NCBI RefSeq assembly: GCF_017639205.1
Contig: NZ_CP071139.1
Location: forward strand, 6,137,501-6,201,500
Reading direction: 5' to 3'
DNA from: Streptomyces nojiriensis
GTDB taxonomy: Bacteria > Actinomycetota > Actinomycetes > Streptomycetales > Streptomycetaceae
DNA length: 64,000 nt
The notes under the pieces were generated by a model. The model did not search any database. It had not been told where the DNA came from and saw only the letters and a list, made by a program, of their open reading frames with translations. Positions 53,320 through 61,988 of the stretch are shown in pieces (the stretch's first letter is position 1; the number at the start of each line of letters is the position of its first letter). Both the position numbers and the translations under genes were made by a program.

Positions 53320-56103
53320 ATGCGTAGATCCAGAGGGCTGACTGCCGCCCTCGTACTGTCACTGGCCGGTGCGGGCACCGGCATAGGCCTGGTGCTGATG
53401 CCTGAGGCGTCCGCCATCACGGCTCCGGTGGCATTCACCGCCGACGAGCTGCCGACCTGGCAGACGAACGGCGTCGTCTGGGCGATGGCCCAGGCGAACG
53501 GCACCGTCTTCGCCGGCGGTACCTTCTCGGCCGTCCGTCCGCCCGAGGGTGTGGCCGGCGCGGAGCAGAACGCCGTGAACTTCGTGGCGCTCGACGCCGC
53601 GACCGGCAATCCCACCTCCTGCAAGCTGGCCTTCACCATCGGCGAAGGCACCGCGACCGTGCGCACGCTGGTCGTCTCGAAGGACAAGAAGACCCTCTAC
53701 GCGGGCGGGTCCTTCGGCGCCGTCAACGGCACCCCGGTCTCCAGCCTCGCCGCGATCGACATCGCGAGCTGCACCCCCAAGGCATCGTTCCACCCGAGCT
53801 TCCCCGCCACCGTGCGCGCGCTCGCCGTCACCGACGACACCCTGTACGCGGGTGGCGACTTCGCCGCCGTCGAGGGCCAGACCCGCGAGCGGTTCGCCGC
53901 CGTGGACGCCTCCTCCGGTGCGCTGAAGCCCTTCGTCGCCAACGTCGACGAGCCGGGCCGCGCGGTCGAGGTCACCCCCGACGGCAAGAACGTCCTCCTC
54001 GGCGGCGACTTCTTCACCGTCAACGGCTCCAACAGCCACGCCCTCGCGGTGGTCAACGCCACCACGGGTGCGGTCACCAAGACGTACAACAACATCCCGT
54101 CGAACTCGGTCGTCAAGGACATCTCCACCGACGACACCGGCTTCTACACGGGTCACGAGGGCTCCGGCGGCGGCGTCTTCGACGGCCGCATCGGTCTGCG
54201 CCTGAGCGACTTCACCGAGAAGTGGCGCGACCGCTGCCTCGGCGCCACCCAGTTCGTCCTCCCGTACGAGGGAGTGCTCTACAGCTCCTCGCACGGGCAC
54301 GACTGCTCCACCGAGCTGGAGTTCCCCGACGGCAAGCGGAACTTCCTGCTGGCCCAGCCGACCAACCACGAAGGCGCAGCCCCCGCGCCCGTGGACGGCT
54401 TCGTGCGCGGCCCCGGCAAGCTCGGCTGGCACCCCACGGCCAACGACGGCATGGACGGCACCGAGGGCATCGGCCCGCGCGTCATGGCCGTGGCCGAGAA
54501 GAACGACGTCAAGTACATGTGGGTCGGCGGTGAGTTCACCCTCATCAACGGCAAGCCGCAGTGGGGCCTGACCCGCTTCGCCTCCACCGGCGACGTCGGC
54601 GCCCCGACCACCCCGGTGGCCAGCGCCTCCAGCGTCAAGCCCGGCGAGGTCCAGGTCCGCTGGCGCACCAGCTACGACGCGGACGACAGCAAGCTGACGT
54701 ACCGCATCTACCGCAACGGCTCGGCCACCCCGGCCGCCACCGTCACCGCCAGCTCGCTGGAGTGGGAGCGCCCCCAGGCCTCCTGGAACGACACCACGGT
54801 CAAGGCCGGCCAGAGCTACACCTACCGGGTGACCGCGACCGACGCCGCCGGCAACACCAGCGCCCTGTCGGCCGTCGCCTCGGTGACCGTCCCGACCTCG
54901 GTCCAGTCCTACCCGAACCAGGTCCGCACCGACGGCGCCGAGCTCTACTGGCGCTACGACGACGCGGTCAGCCCCTACGTCGCCGACTCCTCGGTGTCCG
55001 GCAACCGCAGCGGCGTCCAGCTCAACACCCCCGCCCTGAAGCAGTCGCCCGGCGCCGTCCCCGGCAGCACGGCGATGGGCTTCAACGGGACCAGCCAGCA
55101 GGTGTACAGCGACCGCCGTCAGACGGTCGGCAACGCGTTCACCATCGAGACCTGGTTCAAGACGAACACCACGCGCGGCGGCAAGCTCATCGGCTTCGGC
55201 AACAACACCGCGCGCAGCAGCGGCTCGTACGACCGCCAGCTGTACATGACCAACACCGGCCGCCTGGTCTTCGGCGTCTACAACGGCTCGACCCGGACCG
55301 TTTCCACGGGCCTGTTCGAGACGTACAACGACAACCAGTGGCACCACGTGGTCGGCACCCAGGGCCCCGGCGGCATCACGCTCTACGTCGACGGCCAGAA
55401 CAAGGGCTCCCTGAACGCCACGAGCAACGCCACCTACGCGGGCTACTGGCACGTCGGCGGCGACAACCTCGCCAACTGGCCGACCCGCCCGACGAGCAAC
55501 TTCTTCGCGGGTCAGCTCGACGAGACGGCGGTCTACCCGTCGGCGCTCACCCAGGCCCAGGTCAAGAGCCACTTCGACCTGGCCAAGGCGCCCACCGACA
55601 CGGTCTCCGCGGTCAAGACGACCGAGGACACCTACATCAACCAGGGCGCCCCGAGCACCGCCTACGGCACGTCCACCTCGCTCGCGGTCCGCGGCAGCGG
55701 CTCGCTGTACGAGACGTACATGCGCTTCAACCTGCCGGCCGCCCCGGCCGGCCAGGTCCTGAAGTCCGCCTCGCTGCAGATCAAGACCAGCACGCAGGCG
55801 AACTCCGGCACCACCGACACCGTCAAGGTGCTCCCGGTGACCGGTAACTGGACCGGCGCGGGTACGACCTTCAACACCAAGCCCACCCTCGGCACCACCC
55901 CGCTCGGCACCATCGCGGGCGTGGCGGAGGGCTCCGCGGTCCACAACGTGGAGCTGGACACCGCCGCGGTCTCCGCGGCGCTGGGCACGAGCTACGGCCT
56001 GGGCCTGACGAGCACGGGCACCGACCCGCTGTGGATCTGGTCCTCCGAGGCCACGGCGGCGGAGGGCACTCCGCAGCTGGTCCTCACCTTCGGCGCGAAG
56101 TAA
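53320..56103 (+). CDS. Large secreted multidomain protein (propeller, FN3, LamG, DNRLRE)
   Basis: A 927-residue exported protein. The signal peptide (about 1-31) ends near EASA. Residues about 40-430 are repeats of the LAVTDDTLYAGGDFAAVEG type, a beta-propeller. A fibronectin type III domain follows (about 440-520), then a concanavalin/LamG domain (about 560-750; NAFTIETWFKTNT, QWHHVVGT, ITLYVDGQ) and a C-terminal DNRLRE-type domain (about 765-927; TEDTYINQGAPSTAYG). No catalytic motif is recognised, so it is probably a glycan-binding or matrix protein. ATG 53320 follows GGGGGG at 7 nt; ATG 53266 is in frame. It sits among the polysaccharide genes after gmd and before a lipoprotein gene, and may bind the exported polymer. 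Confidence 0.85.
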   Translation: MRRSRGLTAALVLSLAGAGTGIGLVLMPEASAITAPVAFTADELPTWQTNGVVWAMAQANGTVFAGGTFSAVRPPEGVAGAEQNAVNFVALDAATGNPTSCKLAFTIGEGTATVRTLVVSKDKKTLYAGGSFGAVNGTPVSSLAAIDIASCTPKASFHPSFPATVRALAVTDDTLYAGGDFAAVEGQTRERFAAVDASSGALKPFVANVDEPGRAVEVTPDGKNVLLGGDFFTVNGSNSHALAVVNATTGAVTKTYNNIPSNSVVKDISTDDTGFYTGHEGSGGGVFDGRIGLRLSDFTEKWRDRCLGATQFVLPYEGVLYSSSHGHDCSTELEFPDGKRNFLLAQPTNHEGAAPAPVDGFVRGPGKLGWHPTANDGMDGTEGIGPRVMAVAEKNDVKYMWVGGEFTLINGKPQWGLTRFASTGDVGAPTTPVASASSVKPGEVQVRWRTSYDADDSKLTYRIYRNGSATPAATVTASSLEWERPQASWNDTTVKAGQSYTYRVTATDAAGNTSALSAVASVTVPTSVQSYPNQVRTDGAELYWRYDDAVSPYVADSSVSGNRSGVQLNTPALKQSPGAVPGSTAMGFNGTSQQVYSDRRQTVGNAFTIETWFKTNTTRGGKLIGFGNNTARSSGSYDRQLYMTNTGRLVFGVYNGSTRTVSTGLFETYNDNQWHHVVGTQGPGGITLYVDGQNKGSLNATSNATYAGYWHVGGDNLANWPTRPTSNFFAGQLDETAVYPSALTQAQVKSHFDLAKAPTDTVSAVKTTEDTYINQGAPSTAYGTSTSLAVRGSGSLYETYMRFNLPAAPAGQVLKSASLQIKTSTQANSGTTDTVKVLPVTGNWTGAGTTFNTKPTLGTTPLGTIAGVAEGSAVHNVELDTAAVSAALGTSYGLGLTSTGTDPLWIWSSEATAAEGTPQLVLTFGAK

Positions 56104-56199
56104 GCGACGACAACCGAAACAACCGCCTGACGGCGTGCGGGGTCCGGCTCTCTGTGGCCGGGCCCCGCTGCACACCCCCTTGAGTACGGGAGCCTTCCG

Positions 56200-56871
56200 A
56201 TGTACCGACGCTCCGCAGCGGCTGCTGTCCTGCTGGCCGCCGCCCTGACGCTGACCGCCTGCAGTTCGGGCGGGGACAAGGCCGACTCCGGCGCCAAGCC
56301 GAAGCCCCCGGCCTCTTCGTCGGCCCCCGACCCGGCGGACGCTCCGCAGCCGTCGACCGACCCGAACGCGAAGCCGACCGGCCCCGTCCTGCCGGACGCG
56401 AAGATCACCCCGAAGACGGGCAGCTTCACGGCGGAGGAGAAGAAGTACCTGAGCGGGCGGGTCCCCGACAAGGTGGACCCGGCGTCCGTGCTGCAGGGCG
56501 GCCAGGACGCCTGCCAGCGGGTGCAGCGCACCGCGAAGCACGACCAGGACGCGGCGACCGGGGCCGTCATCACCGGTGAGATCCCGGGCGCCAAGGACGC
56601 GATCACCCTCCTGTGCCCGGACCAGAAGCCGATCCTCGCCGCGGCGGAGAAGGGCTTCCCCGAGGGCCCCCGGACCTCGCCCGCGGCGGGCAGCTACCGG
56701 GCGCTCACCCAGGCCACGAACTGCACCTGGGAGGCCAAGGGCAAGGACGGCGCCACCCTCGCCTCGGGCCCCGAGACCCCGCTCAAGGCGGGCGACAAGA
56801 TCACGGCGACGATCCCGGCCGGCACGGCGGAGTTCAACTCCACCGGCTGCTACGCCTGGATCCCCGCGTAA
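56200..56871 (+). CDS. Lipoprotein of unknown function
   Basis: A 223-residue protein with a clear lipobox: LTLTAC with Cys21 as the lipidated residue. A Pro/Ser/Lys/Ala-rich spacer (about 26-65) suits passage through the cell wall. The C-terminal part (about 90-223) has at least three cysteines (DACQRV, TLLCPD, ATNCTW, TGCYAW), consistent with disulfides in an exported domain. The family is not recognised. It follows the large secreted protein by 96 bp, codirectional, and a terminator follows, so the two may form one transcript. Confidence 0.75.
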   Translation: MYRRSAAAAVLLAAALTLTACSSGGDKADSGAKPKPPASSSAPDPADAPQPSTDPNAKPTGPVLPDAKITPKTGSFTAEEKKYLSGRVPDKVDPASVLQGGQDACQRVQRTAKHDQDAATGAVITGEIPGAKDAITLLCPDQKPILAAAEKGFPEGPRTSPAAGSYRALTQATNCTWEAKGKDGATLASGPETPLKAGDKITATIPAGTAEFNSTGCYAWIPA

Positions 56872-56881
56872 CCGATCCGCC

Positions 56882-56921
56882 AACGCCCCCGAGGACCGGA
56901 CTCCCGGCCCCCGGGGGCGTT
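56882..56921 (+). terminator. Intrinsic terminator after the lipoprotein gene
   Basis: AACGCCCCCG (56882-56891) and CGGGGGCGTT (56912-56921) form a 10-bp perfect stem with a 20-nt loop that can fold further, followed by TTCG. Confidence 0.7.
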
Positions 56922-56980
56922 TTCGTACCCGGAACCCGGGTACCCGCGCGGTCACAGTCCCGACAGCGGAAGGCGGACCC

Positions 56981-57199
56981 ATGGGCATCGGCGGATGCAT
57001 CGTCCTGATCGTGGTGGGGGCCGTCCTCACCTTCGCCAGCGACTGGGAGCTGGAGAGCGTCGACCTCGACCTGGTCGGCCTGATCATGATGGCGGTCGGC
57101 GGCATCGGCCTCGCCGTCTACACGAGCATCTACAAACGCCGCCGGTCCACGGGCGCCGCGATCCCGGTGGTGGACGACCACCGCCGGGACGTCATCTGA
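56981..57199 (+). CDS. DUF6458-like small membrane protein
   Basis: A 72-residue protein with two hydrophobic segments (about 2-20 and 29-48) separated by an acidic turn (DWELESVDLD) and a basic cytoplasmic end (YKRRRS). This matches DUF6458, a small actinobacterial membrane family of unknown role. GGAAGGCGG precedes ATG 56981. Its end overlaps the convergent glycosyltransferase gene by 8 bp. Confidence 0.78.
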   Translation: MGIGGCIVLIVVGAVLTFASDWELESVDLDLVGLIMMAVGGIGLAVYTSIYKRRRSTGAAIPVVDDHRRDVI

Positions 57200-58325
57200 C
57201 GCCGCGAACGCCCTCGTAGACCGGGAGGAGGGTGTCCAGGACGGCGTCCATGGAGAAGGATTCCGCGGCCAGTTTGCGGGCGGACAGGGAGGCCTCGTGG
57301 TTGGCGGCCGGGTCCAGGAGGTTCAGGACGGCGGTGGCGAGGCCTGCAGGGCCGGGGTCGACGGCGTGGCCGGCGCCGGTGCGGGCGATGTCGCGGGCCA
57401 GGCCGTTGGAGTGGGTCACCACGGTCGGGACGCCTACGGAGAGGGCTTCCAGGACCGACATGGGGAACGGTTCGTCCACCGACGGCAGGACGTAGACGTG
57501 GGCCCGGCGCAGTTCCGTGAGGACCTCCGCACTGGAGAGGGCTCCCGGGACCGTGAACCGGTCGGTGAGGCCCAGCGCCCCGATCCGGGCCCGTACGGCT
57601 CCCAGTTCGCCCTCGTCCGGTCCCGCGACCACGAAGTGGGCGTCCGGGTGGGCGGCGAGGACCGCCGGGGCCGCGTCCACGAAGTCCACCGGCCGCTTAC
57701 GGGCCTGCAGGCGCGCCGAGTACAGGATGCGCGGCGGGCCGCTCAGCGGAGGCCGTTCCTCCTGCGCGGGGGTCCCGTTGACCAGGCGGACCGCCTGCGC
57801 CAAGGGCGGGGCGCCGACCACCGCGTCCAGTCCCTCCCGCTCGTGCGGGGTCAGGTACAGCACCGCGTCCGCGCCGCGCAGCAGCCGGCGTACCGCCACC
57901 GCGTCCAGCACCTTGGCCAGCAGCTTCTCGCTCGGGTCCACCATGCCGTGGGTCTGCAGCACCAGCGGCTTGCCCGCCCGCAGCGCGGCCAGCGCCACCG
58001 GCAGGGTCACCAGGTCCCGGGCCAGGTGGACGTGGACCAGGTCGGCTTCGCGCACCAGCCGGCCCGCCGACGCCAGGAGCGCCGGCGAGGTCATCCCGCT
58101 GAAGCCGAAGGGGAGCAGGCGGCGGGCCGGGAACAGCTTCGCCGGCACGCCCTCCACGGCGGTCGGCCACGGATCGAAGCCCTCGCCGAGCGCGAGCAGT
58201 CGCGCCTCGTGACCCCGGGCCCGCAGCCCCTTTGTCAGGTTCAGGGCGACCCGGACCGGACCGCCGAAGGCGTGCGAGGGGGAGTGCAGCGTGACGGCGT
58301 GCAGGACGCGCATCGGGGTGCTCAC
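57192..58325 (-). CDS. Family 4 glycosyltransferase
   Basis: A 377-residue GT4-type enzyme with a GT-B fold, adding a sugar to the lipid-linked repeat unit at the cytoplasmic face. N-terminal VLHAVTLHSPSHAFGGPVRV is the acceptor side; the C-terminal domain has RILYSARLQARKRPVDFV and the E-x-x-E-like EPFPMSVLEALSVGVPTVVT. GTG 58325 is chosen because GGAGGAG lies 5-6 nt upstream; it overlaps the acyltransferase stop (GTGA), so the two genes are coupled. Donor and acceptor sugars are not identifiable. Confidence 0.9.
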   Translation of the reverse strand: MSTPMRVLHAVTLHSPSHAFGGPVRVALNLTKGLRARGHEARLLALGEGFDPWPTAVEGVPAKLFPARRLLPFGFSGMTSPALLASAGRLVREADLVHVHLARDLVTLPVALAALRAGKPLVLQTHGMVDPSEKLLAKVLDAVAVRRLLRGADAVLYLTPHEREGLDAVVGAPPLAQAVRLVNGTPAQEERPPLSGPPRILYSARLQARKRPVDFVDAAPAVLAAHPDAHFVVAGPDEGELGAVRARIGALGLTDRFTVPGALSSAEVLTELRRAHVYVLPSVDEPFPMSVLEALSVGVPTVVTHSNGLARDIARTGAGHAVDPGPAGLATAVLNLLDPAANHEASLSARKLAAESFSMDAVLDTLLPVYEGVRGVR

Positions 58326-58861
58326 TTGGGCTCCTCCACCGGGCGGCGCTGCCCGTCCTGGGTCTGCAGGGTCAGCTCGGGCAGGTCCTTGTGGACCACG
58401 GCGCCGGCCCCGGCGACCGCGCAGCGGCCCACCGTGACCCCGGCGAGCACGGTCGCCCGTACCGCCACCCACGCGCCGTCCTCGACCACGATCGGGGCGT
58501 TGCGGTAGCGGAAGTCGGCGGCCCGGTGGTCGTGCGAGCCGGTGCACAGCATGGCTTCCTGCGAGACGCACACGTTCGCCCCGATGGTCACCGGCTCCAG
58601 GTTCAGCAGCCAGGCGCCCTCACCTATCCAGGTGTGGTCCCCGATGTCGAGCTTCCACGGCCACAGCACCCGCACCCGGTGCCGGATCAGCACGCCTTCG
58701 CCGATCTTCGCCCCGAAGGCCCGCAGCAGCGACACCCGCACCCGCGCCGGACAGAACCAGCTCATGAACAGCGTGTTCATCACGGCGAACCAGAGCGCCT
58801 GCGTCAGCAGCCCGCGGCCCTTGTCGTACCCGGCCAGGGTGAAGGAAGGAAGATCCCGCAA
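58322..58861 (-). CDS. WcaF-like acyltransferase (left-handed beta-helix)
   Basis: A 179-residue hexapeptide-repeat acetyltransferase. Repeats such as IGEGVLIRHRVRV, IGDHTWIGEGAWL and VEDGAWVAVRATVLAGVTVG form the beta-helix, and the active-site His-Asp is in TGSHDHRA. It resembles WcaF and related enzymes that acetylate sugars in exopolysaccharides. The start is given as TTG 58861 with GGGGGCGACAG upstream; a non-ATG start makes it uncertain. It is coupled to the glycosyltransferase downstream. Confidence 0.85.
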   Translation of the reverse strand: MRDLPSFTLAGYDKGRGLLTQALWFAVMNTLFMSWFCPARVRVSLLRAFGAKIGEGVLIRHRVRVLWPWKLDIGDHTWIGEGAWLLNLEPVTIGANVCVSQEAMLCTGSHDHRAADFRYRNAPIVVEDGAWVAVRATVLAGVTVGRCAVAGAGAVVHKDLPELTLQTQDGQRRPVEEPK

Positions 58862-58982
58862 CTGTCGCCCCCATCTGCTCCCCCAGACTCCGTCCGGGGG
58901 GACCCCCGCGCCGCCGCCTCCCCGGGCGTGGCCCGCTCAGACTAGACTGCCCGCGGACCAGGCACATCGGGTGGGGGCGGCA

Positions 58983-60506
58983 GTGACGACGGACATACGA
59001 AAGCCCCCCGCAACGCCCGCGAAGCGGCCCGTTCCGTCCCCCTTCGAGGACGAGAGCCTGTGGGGCCGGGCCACGCTCCCGCGCACGCTCCTCTCGCGCG
59101 CACTGTCCGTTCCGCTCGCGCTCGGATTCACCGTCTTCCTGCCGCTGTTCGTCGCCGTCCAGACCGGCGCCGGCGTCCGCGACGCGGCCTTCTGGCTCCA
59201 ACTGCTGCTCACCATGTACGCGGGCGCCCGGCTCTCCGCGATGGTGCTCACCAGCCGCCGCAAGCTGCTGCAGGGCTCGTTCTGGCTCTTCGTGTACATG
59301 GCCATGGGCGTGGCCCCGCTCGCGCAGGCCGTCCTCGGGCAGGTCCCCACGCCGGTCGTCGGCCCGCGCTCCGACCTGACCATCGCCATCGGGCTCGTAC
59401 TGCTCGGCTGTACGGCCTTCGACGTCGGCGTGCTGCTGGCCCGGCACCGGCCGGCCGGGCGCGCGGGCGGCTCCCAGAAGGAGTCGAAGCCCGTCATGGC
59501 GCACCGGCGCCGACTCCAGCTCCTGACGATCCTGTCGTTCCTGTGCAGCGCCGCCTTCATCATGAAGCTGGGCGGCCCGGCGGTCTTCTTCTCCAGCCGC
59601 CAGGAGATCATCGCCGGCATCGAGGAGGCGGGCGTCTCCAACGGCGACGGCCAGGCGGGCCAGGCCCTGCTGCGCGGCTTCGGCACCGTACCGGCCCTGC
59701 TCGCGCTGCTCCTGTACACCCGCTGGCTGATCACCTCGAAGTTCGCCCGCCGCAAGGTGTCGATCATCGTCACGTGGGCGGCGCTCGCCGGTCTCAACCT
59801 GATCGTCAACAACCCCATCTCGAACCCCCGGTACTGGTTCCTGACGGTCATGTTCGCCCTGCTGTTCACCGTCTTCCCGGTGAGCGCGGCGATGTACCGG
59901 GTGGCGCTGTCCATGGCGGTGGTCGTCGCGCTCCTGATCTTCCCCTTCGCGGACCGCTTCCGCTACGACGAGAAGAACTACCGGCCCGTCGAGACCACGT
60001 CCTTCCTGGAGCCCATGGCCCTCAAGGACTACGACCAGATCGGCATGTTCGCGAACACCATCACCTTCTCGAACTCCGGGCCCGGCCACTTCTACGGCCG
60101 CCAGCTCGCGGGGTCGGTGTTCTTCGCGGTGCCGCGCGCGGTGTGGCCGGGCAAGCCGCGGGACACGGGCGTGATGGTCGGCCAGTGGATGGGCACGGTC
60201 AACACCAACCTGTCCTCCCCGATCTGGGCGGAGCTGTGGCTGGACTTCGGGCCGCTGGGCATGGGGGCGGGGCTGCTGGGCATGGGGTACGCCTCGGCGC
60301 GCGTGGACCGGCGGTACGCGAAGCGCGCGACGCGGCGGAGCCCGCCGGGCAGCCTGATCTCGGTGGTGGTCCCGCTGGTCGCGGGCTACTCCTTCATCCT
60401 GCTGCGCGGGCCGCTGCTGCAGGCGTCGGGGCGGGTCGCGATCGCGGCGATGTGCCTGGCGCTGGTCGCGACCTACCGCTCGGACAAGTCCACCACCCTG
60501 CGCTGA
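58983..60506 (+). CDS. Wzy-like polysaccharide polymerase
   Basis: A 507-residue integral membrane protein with about 10-12 hydrophobic segments, a soluble basic N-terminus and a large external loop at about 325-400 (ADRFRYDEKNYRPVETTSF). The layout fits Wzy/O-antigen polymerases, which join repeat units outside the membrane. Sequence is poorly conserved in this family, so assignment rests on topology and context. GTG 58983 follows a GGGGGCGG run. It is divergent from the acyltransferase and convergent with the Wzx-like gene. Confidence 0.75.
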   Translation: MTTDIRKPPATPAKRPVPSPFEDESLWGRATLPRTLLSRALSVPLALGFTVFLPLFVAVQTGAGVRDAAFWLQLLLTMYAGARLSAMVLTSRRKLLQGSFWLFVYMAMGVAPLAQAVLGQVPTPVVGPRSDLTIAIGLVLLGCTAFDVGVLLARHRPAGRAGGSQKESKPVMAHRRRLQLLTILSFLCSAAFIMKLGGPAVFFSSRQEIIAGIEEAGVSNGDGQAGQALLRGFGTVPALLALLLYTRWLITSKFARRKVSIIVTWAALAGLNLIVNNPISNPRYWFLTVMFALLFTVFPVSAAMYRVALSMAVVVALLIFPFADRFRYDEKNYRPVETTSFLEPMALKDYDQIGMFANTITFSNSGPGHFYGRQLAGSVFFAVPRAVWPGKPRDTGVMVGQWMGTVNTNLSSPIWAELWLDFGPLGMGAGLLGMGYASARVDRRYAKRATRRSPPGSLISVVVPLVAGYSFILLRGPLLQASGRVAIAAMCLALVATYRSDKSTTLR

Positions 60507-60524
60507 CCCCGCGCCGCCGCATCC

Positions 60525-60572
60525 CGGGGCTCCGCCCCGGACCCCGCGCCTCAAACGCCGGCGGGGCTGAAA
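60525..60572 (+). repeat. Streptomyces-type intergenic repeat, unit 1
   Basis: 48-bp unit starting CGGGGCTCCGCCCCGG and ending GCGGGGCTGAAA. The block GGGGCTCCGCCCC is itself palindromic, and CTCAAACGCCGGCGGGGCTG is a common tail of dispersed repeats in Streptomyces intergenic DNA (from memory). It lies between convergent genes and may double as a terminator. Confidence 0.65.
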
Positions 60573-60575
60573 GAG

Positions 60576-60622
60576 CGGGGCTCCGCCCCGGCCCCGGTCC
60601 TCAAACGCCGGACGGGCTGAAA
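60576..60622 (+). repeat. Streptomyces-type intergenic repeat, unit 2
   Basis: Second unit, about 90% identical to unit 1. It runs on into a short inverted repeat, GGCTG...CAGCC (60615-60630), followed by an inverted, diverged copy of the tail (CACCGGCGATTGAGGCG). Confidence 0.65.
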
Positions 60623-60755
60623 ATCCAGCCTCACCGGCGATTGAGGCGCGGGTCCGGGCAGCGCCCGGGAAACGGTGAAAGGGCGGGGCGGGGAGAGAAG
60701 CCCGCGCAGCGGCTCACGGCGGCGGCCCGGAGGGGCTCGTCGCTCCGCGCAGCGG

Positions 60756-61988
60756 TCAGGCGGCGGGGGCCGGCACGGGCTCGGTGTCCCGTGAGCCGGC
60801 GGCGGCCGGGAGGCGGGTGACGCGCGACCAGGCGGCCAGGGCCTTGAGGGCCGAGCCGGCCGCCAGGCCCCACGCGGCGCCCGCCACACCCCACACCGCG
60901 TACCCGCCGAGCAGCAGCCCCACCGACAGCAGCGAGAAGACCACCTGCAACGACAGCGTGGCCTTCGGGGCGAGCACCCGCAGGGTCAGCAGCGCGCACG
61001 TGCCGAGCCCCATCACGGCGTACTGCGCCCCCGTGGCCGGCAGCAGCGCGGACGCGCCCGCCCAGGTGTCGCCGAGCAGTTGCCGGCCCAGCCGGTCCGG
61101 CAACAGGTACAGGGCCGTGGCCCAGCCCGCGCCGACCGCGGCGAGTACGAGTCCCAGCGCGGCCGTCGCCCGGACCGTGGCCCGCTTGCCGCCGAGCCGG
61201 CCGAGCACCGGCGGCCCGAAGGCGTTCGCCGAGTTGAACAGCACGTTCAGCGGCCCGAAGAGCGTGGTCGCACCCCGCAGCGCGCCGACGGCCAGCGGCG
61301 TCGCGAAGACGCCGAGACCCAGTACGGCGAGCTGGCTGGAGCCGTTGCCCACCGCGAACTCGACGACGAACCGCTGCCCCAGGTGACCCCGCCGCAGGTA
61401 CGGCCGCAGGTCACCGCGCACGCCGCGCACGTACGGACGCAGCAGCCACAGCCCCGCGCCCAGCGCCGGCAGCGCGGAGAGCCCCCACGCGAGCACCAGC
61501 CGCCCCGCCGAGGCTCCTTCGGGCTGCAGGGCCAGCGCCGCGACCACGCACACCAGCCGCAGCGCGTCGGCGGCCAGTGCCCGCTGCGGGGCGCGCAGCG
61601 CGGAGAAGCAGTACCGCAGGCCGTCCTGGAGGAGGACCAGCGGTAGTACGAGGCCCAGGGCGAGGAAGGCGGTCCCGGTGGCCCCGGCCAGGGCGAGGCC
61701 CACCACCAGCAGCAGCGCGCCCACGACGGCCGACGCGGCGGCGGTGAAGCCGAGCGCCGAGCGGCACTCGCCGCCGAGCCGCTCGCCCTTCACCAGCACC
61801 AGGCTCTGGCCCACGTAGGCCATGTTCAGGCCGAGGAGCACGCTGAAGGTCACGTACACCATCGAGAAGTCGGCGAACCCGGACGCCGAGGACAGCCGGG
61901 CGGCCAGCACCAGCACCAGGATGTTCGTGGCGCTGGAGGCGGCCTGGTCCAGGACCGAAGCGACGGCGGCGAGGCCGCGTCGGCTCAT
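60756..61988 (-). CDS. Wzx-like polysaccharide flippase
   Basis: A 410-residue membrane protein with about 12 hydrophobic segments and few charges in the membrane parts. The N-terminal segment (LDQAASSATNILVLVLAARLSS) and the overall pattern fit the oligosaccharide flippase/MATE-like (Wzx) family, which turns lipid-linked repeat units to the outside. Length is slightly shorter than the usual 420-480. Its ATG overlaps the stop of the Wzz-like gene (ATGA), so it is coupled to it. Confidence 0.8.
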   Translation of the reverse strand: MSRRGLAAVASVLDQAASSATNILVLVLAARLSSASGFADFSMVYVTFSVLLGLNMAYVGQSLVLVKGERLGGECRSALGFTAAASAVVGALLLVVGLALAGATGTAFLALGLVLPLVLLQDGLRYCFSALRAPQRALAADALRLVCVVAALALQPEGASAGRLVLAWGLSALPALGAGLWLLRPYVRGVRGDLRPYLRRGHLGQRFVVEFAVGNGSSQLAVLGLGVFATPLAVGALRGATTLFGPLNVLFNSANAFGPPVLGRLGGKRATVRATAALGLVLAAVGAGWATALYLLPDRLGRQLLGDTWAGASALLPATGAQYAVMGLGTCALLTLRVLAPKATLSLQVVFSLLSVGLLLGGYAVWGVAGAAWGLAAGSALKALAAWSRVTRLPAAAGSRDTEPVPAPAA

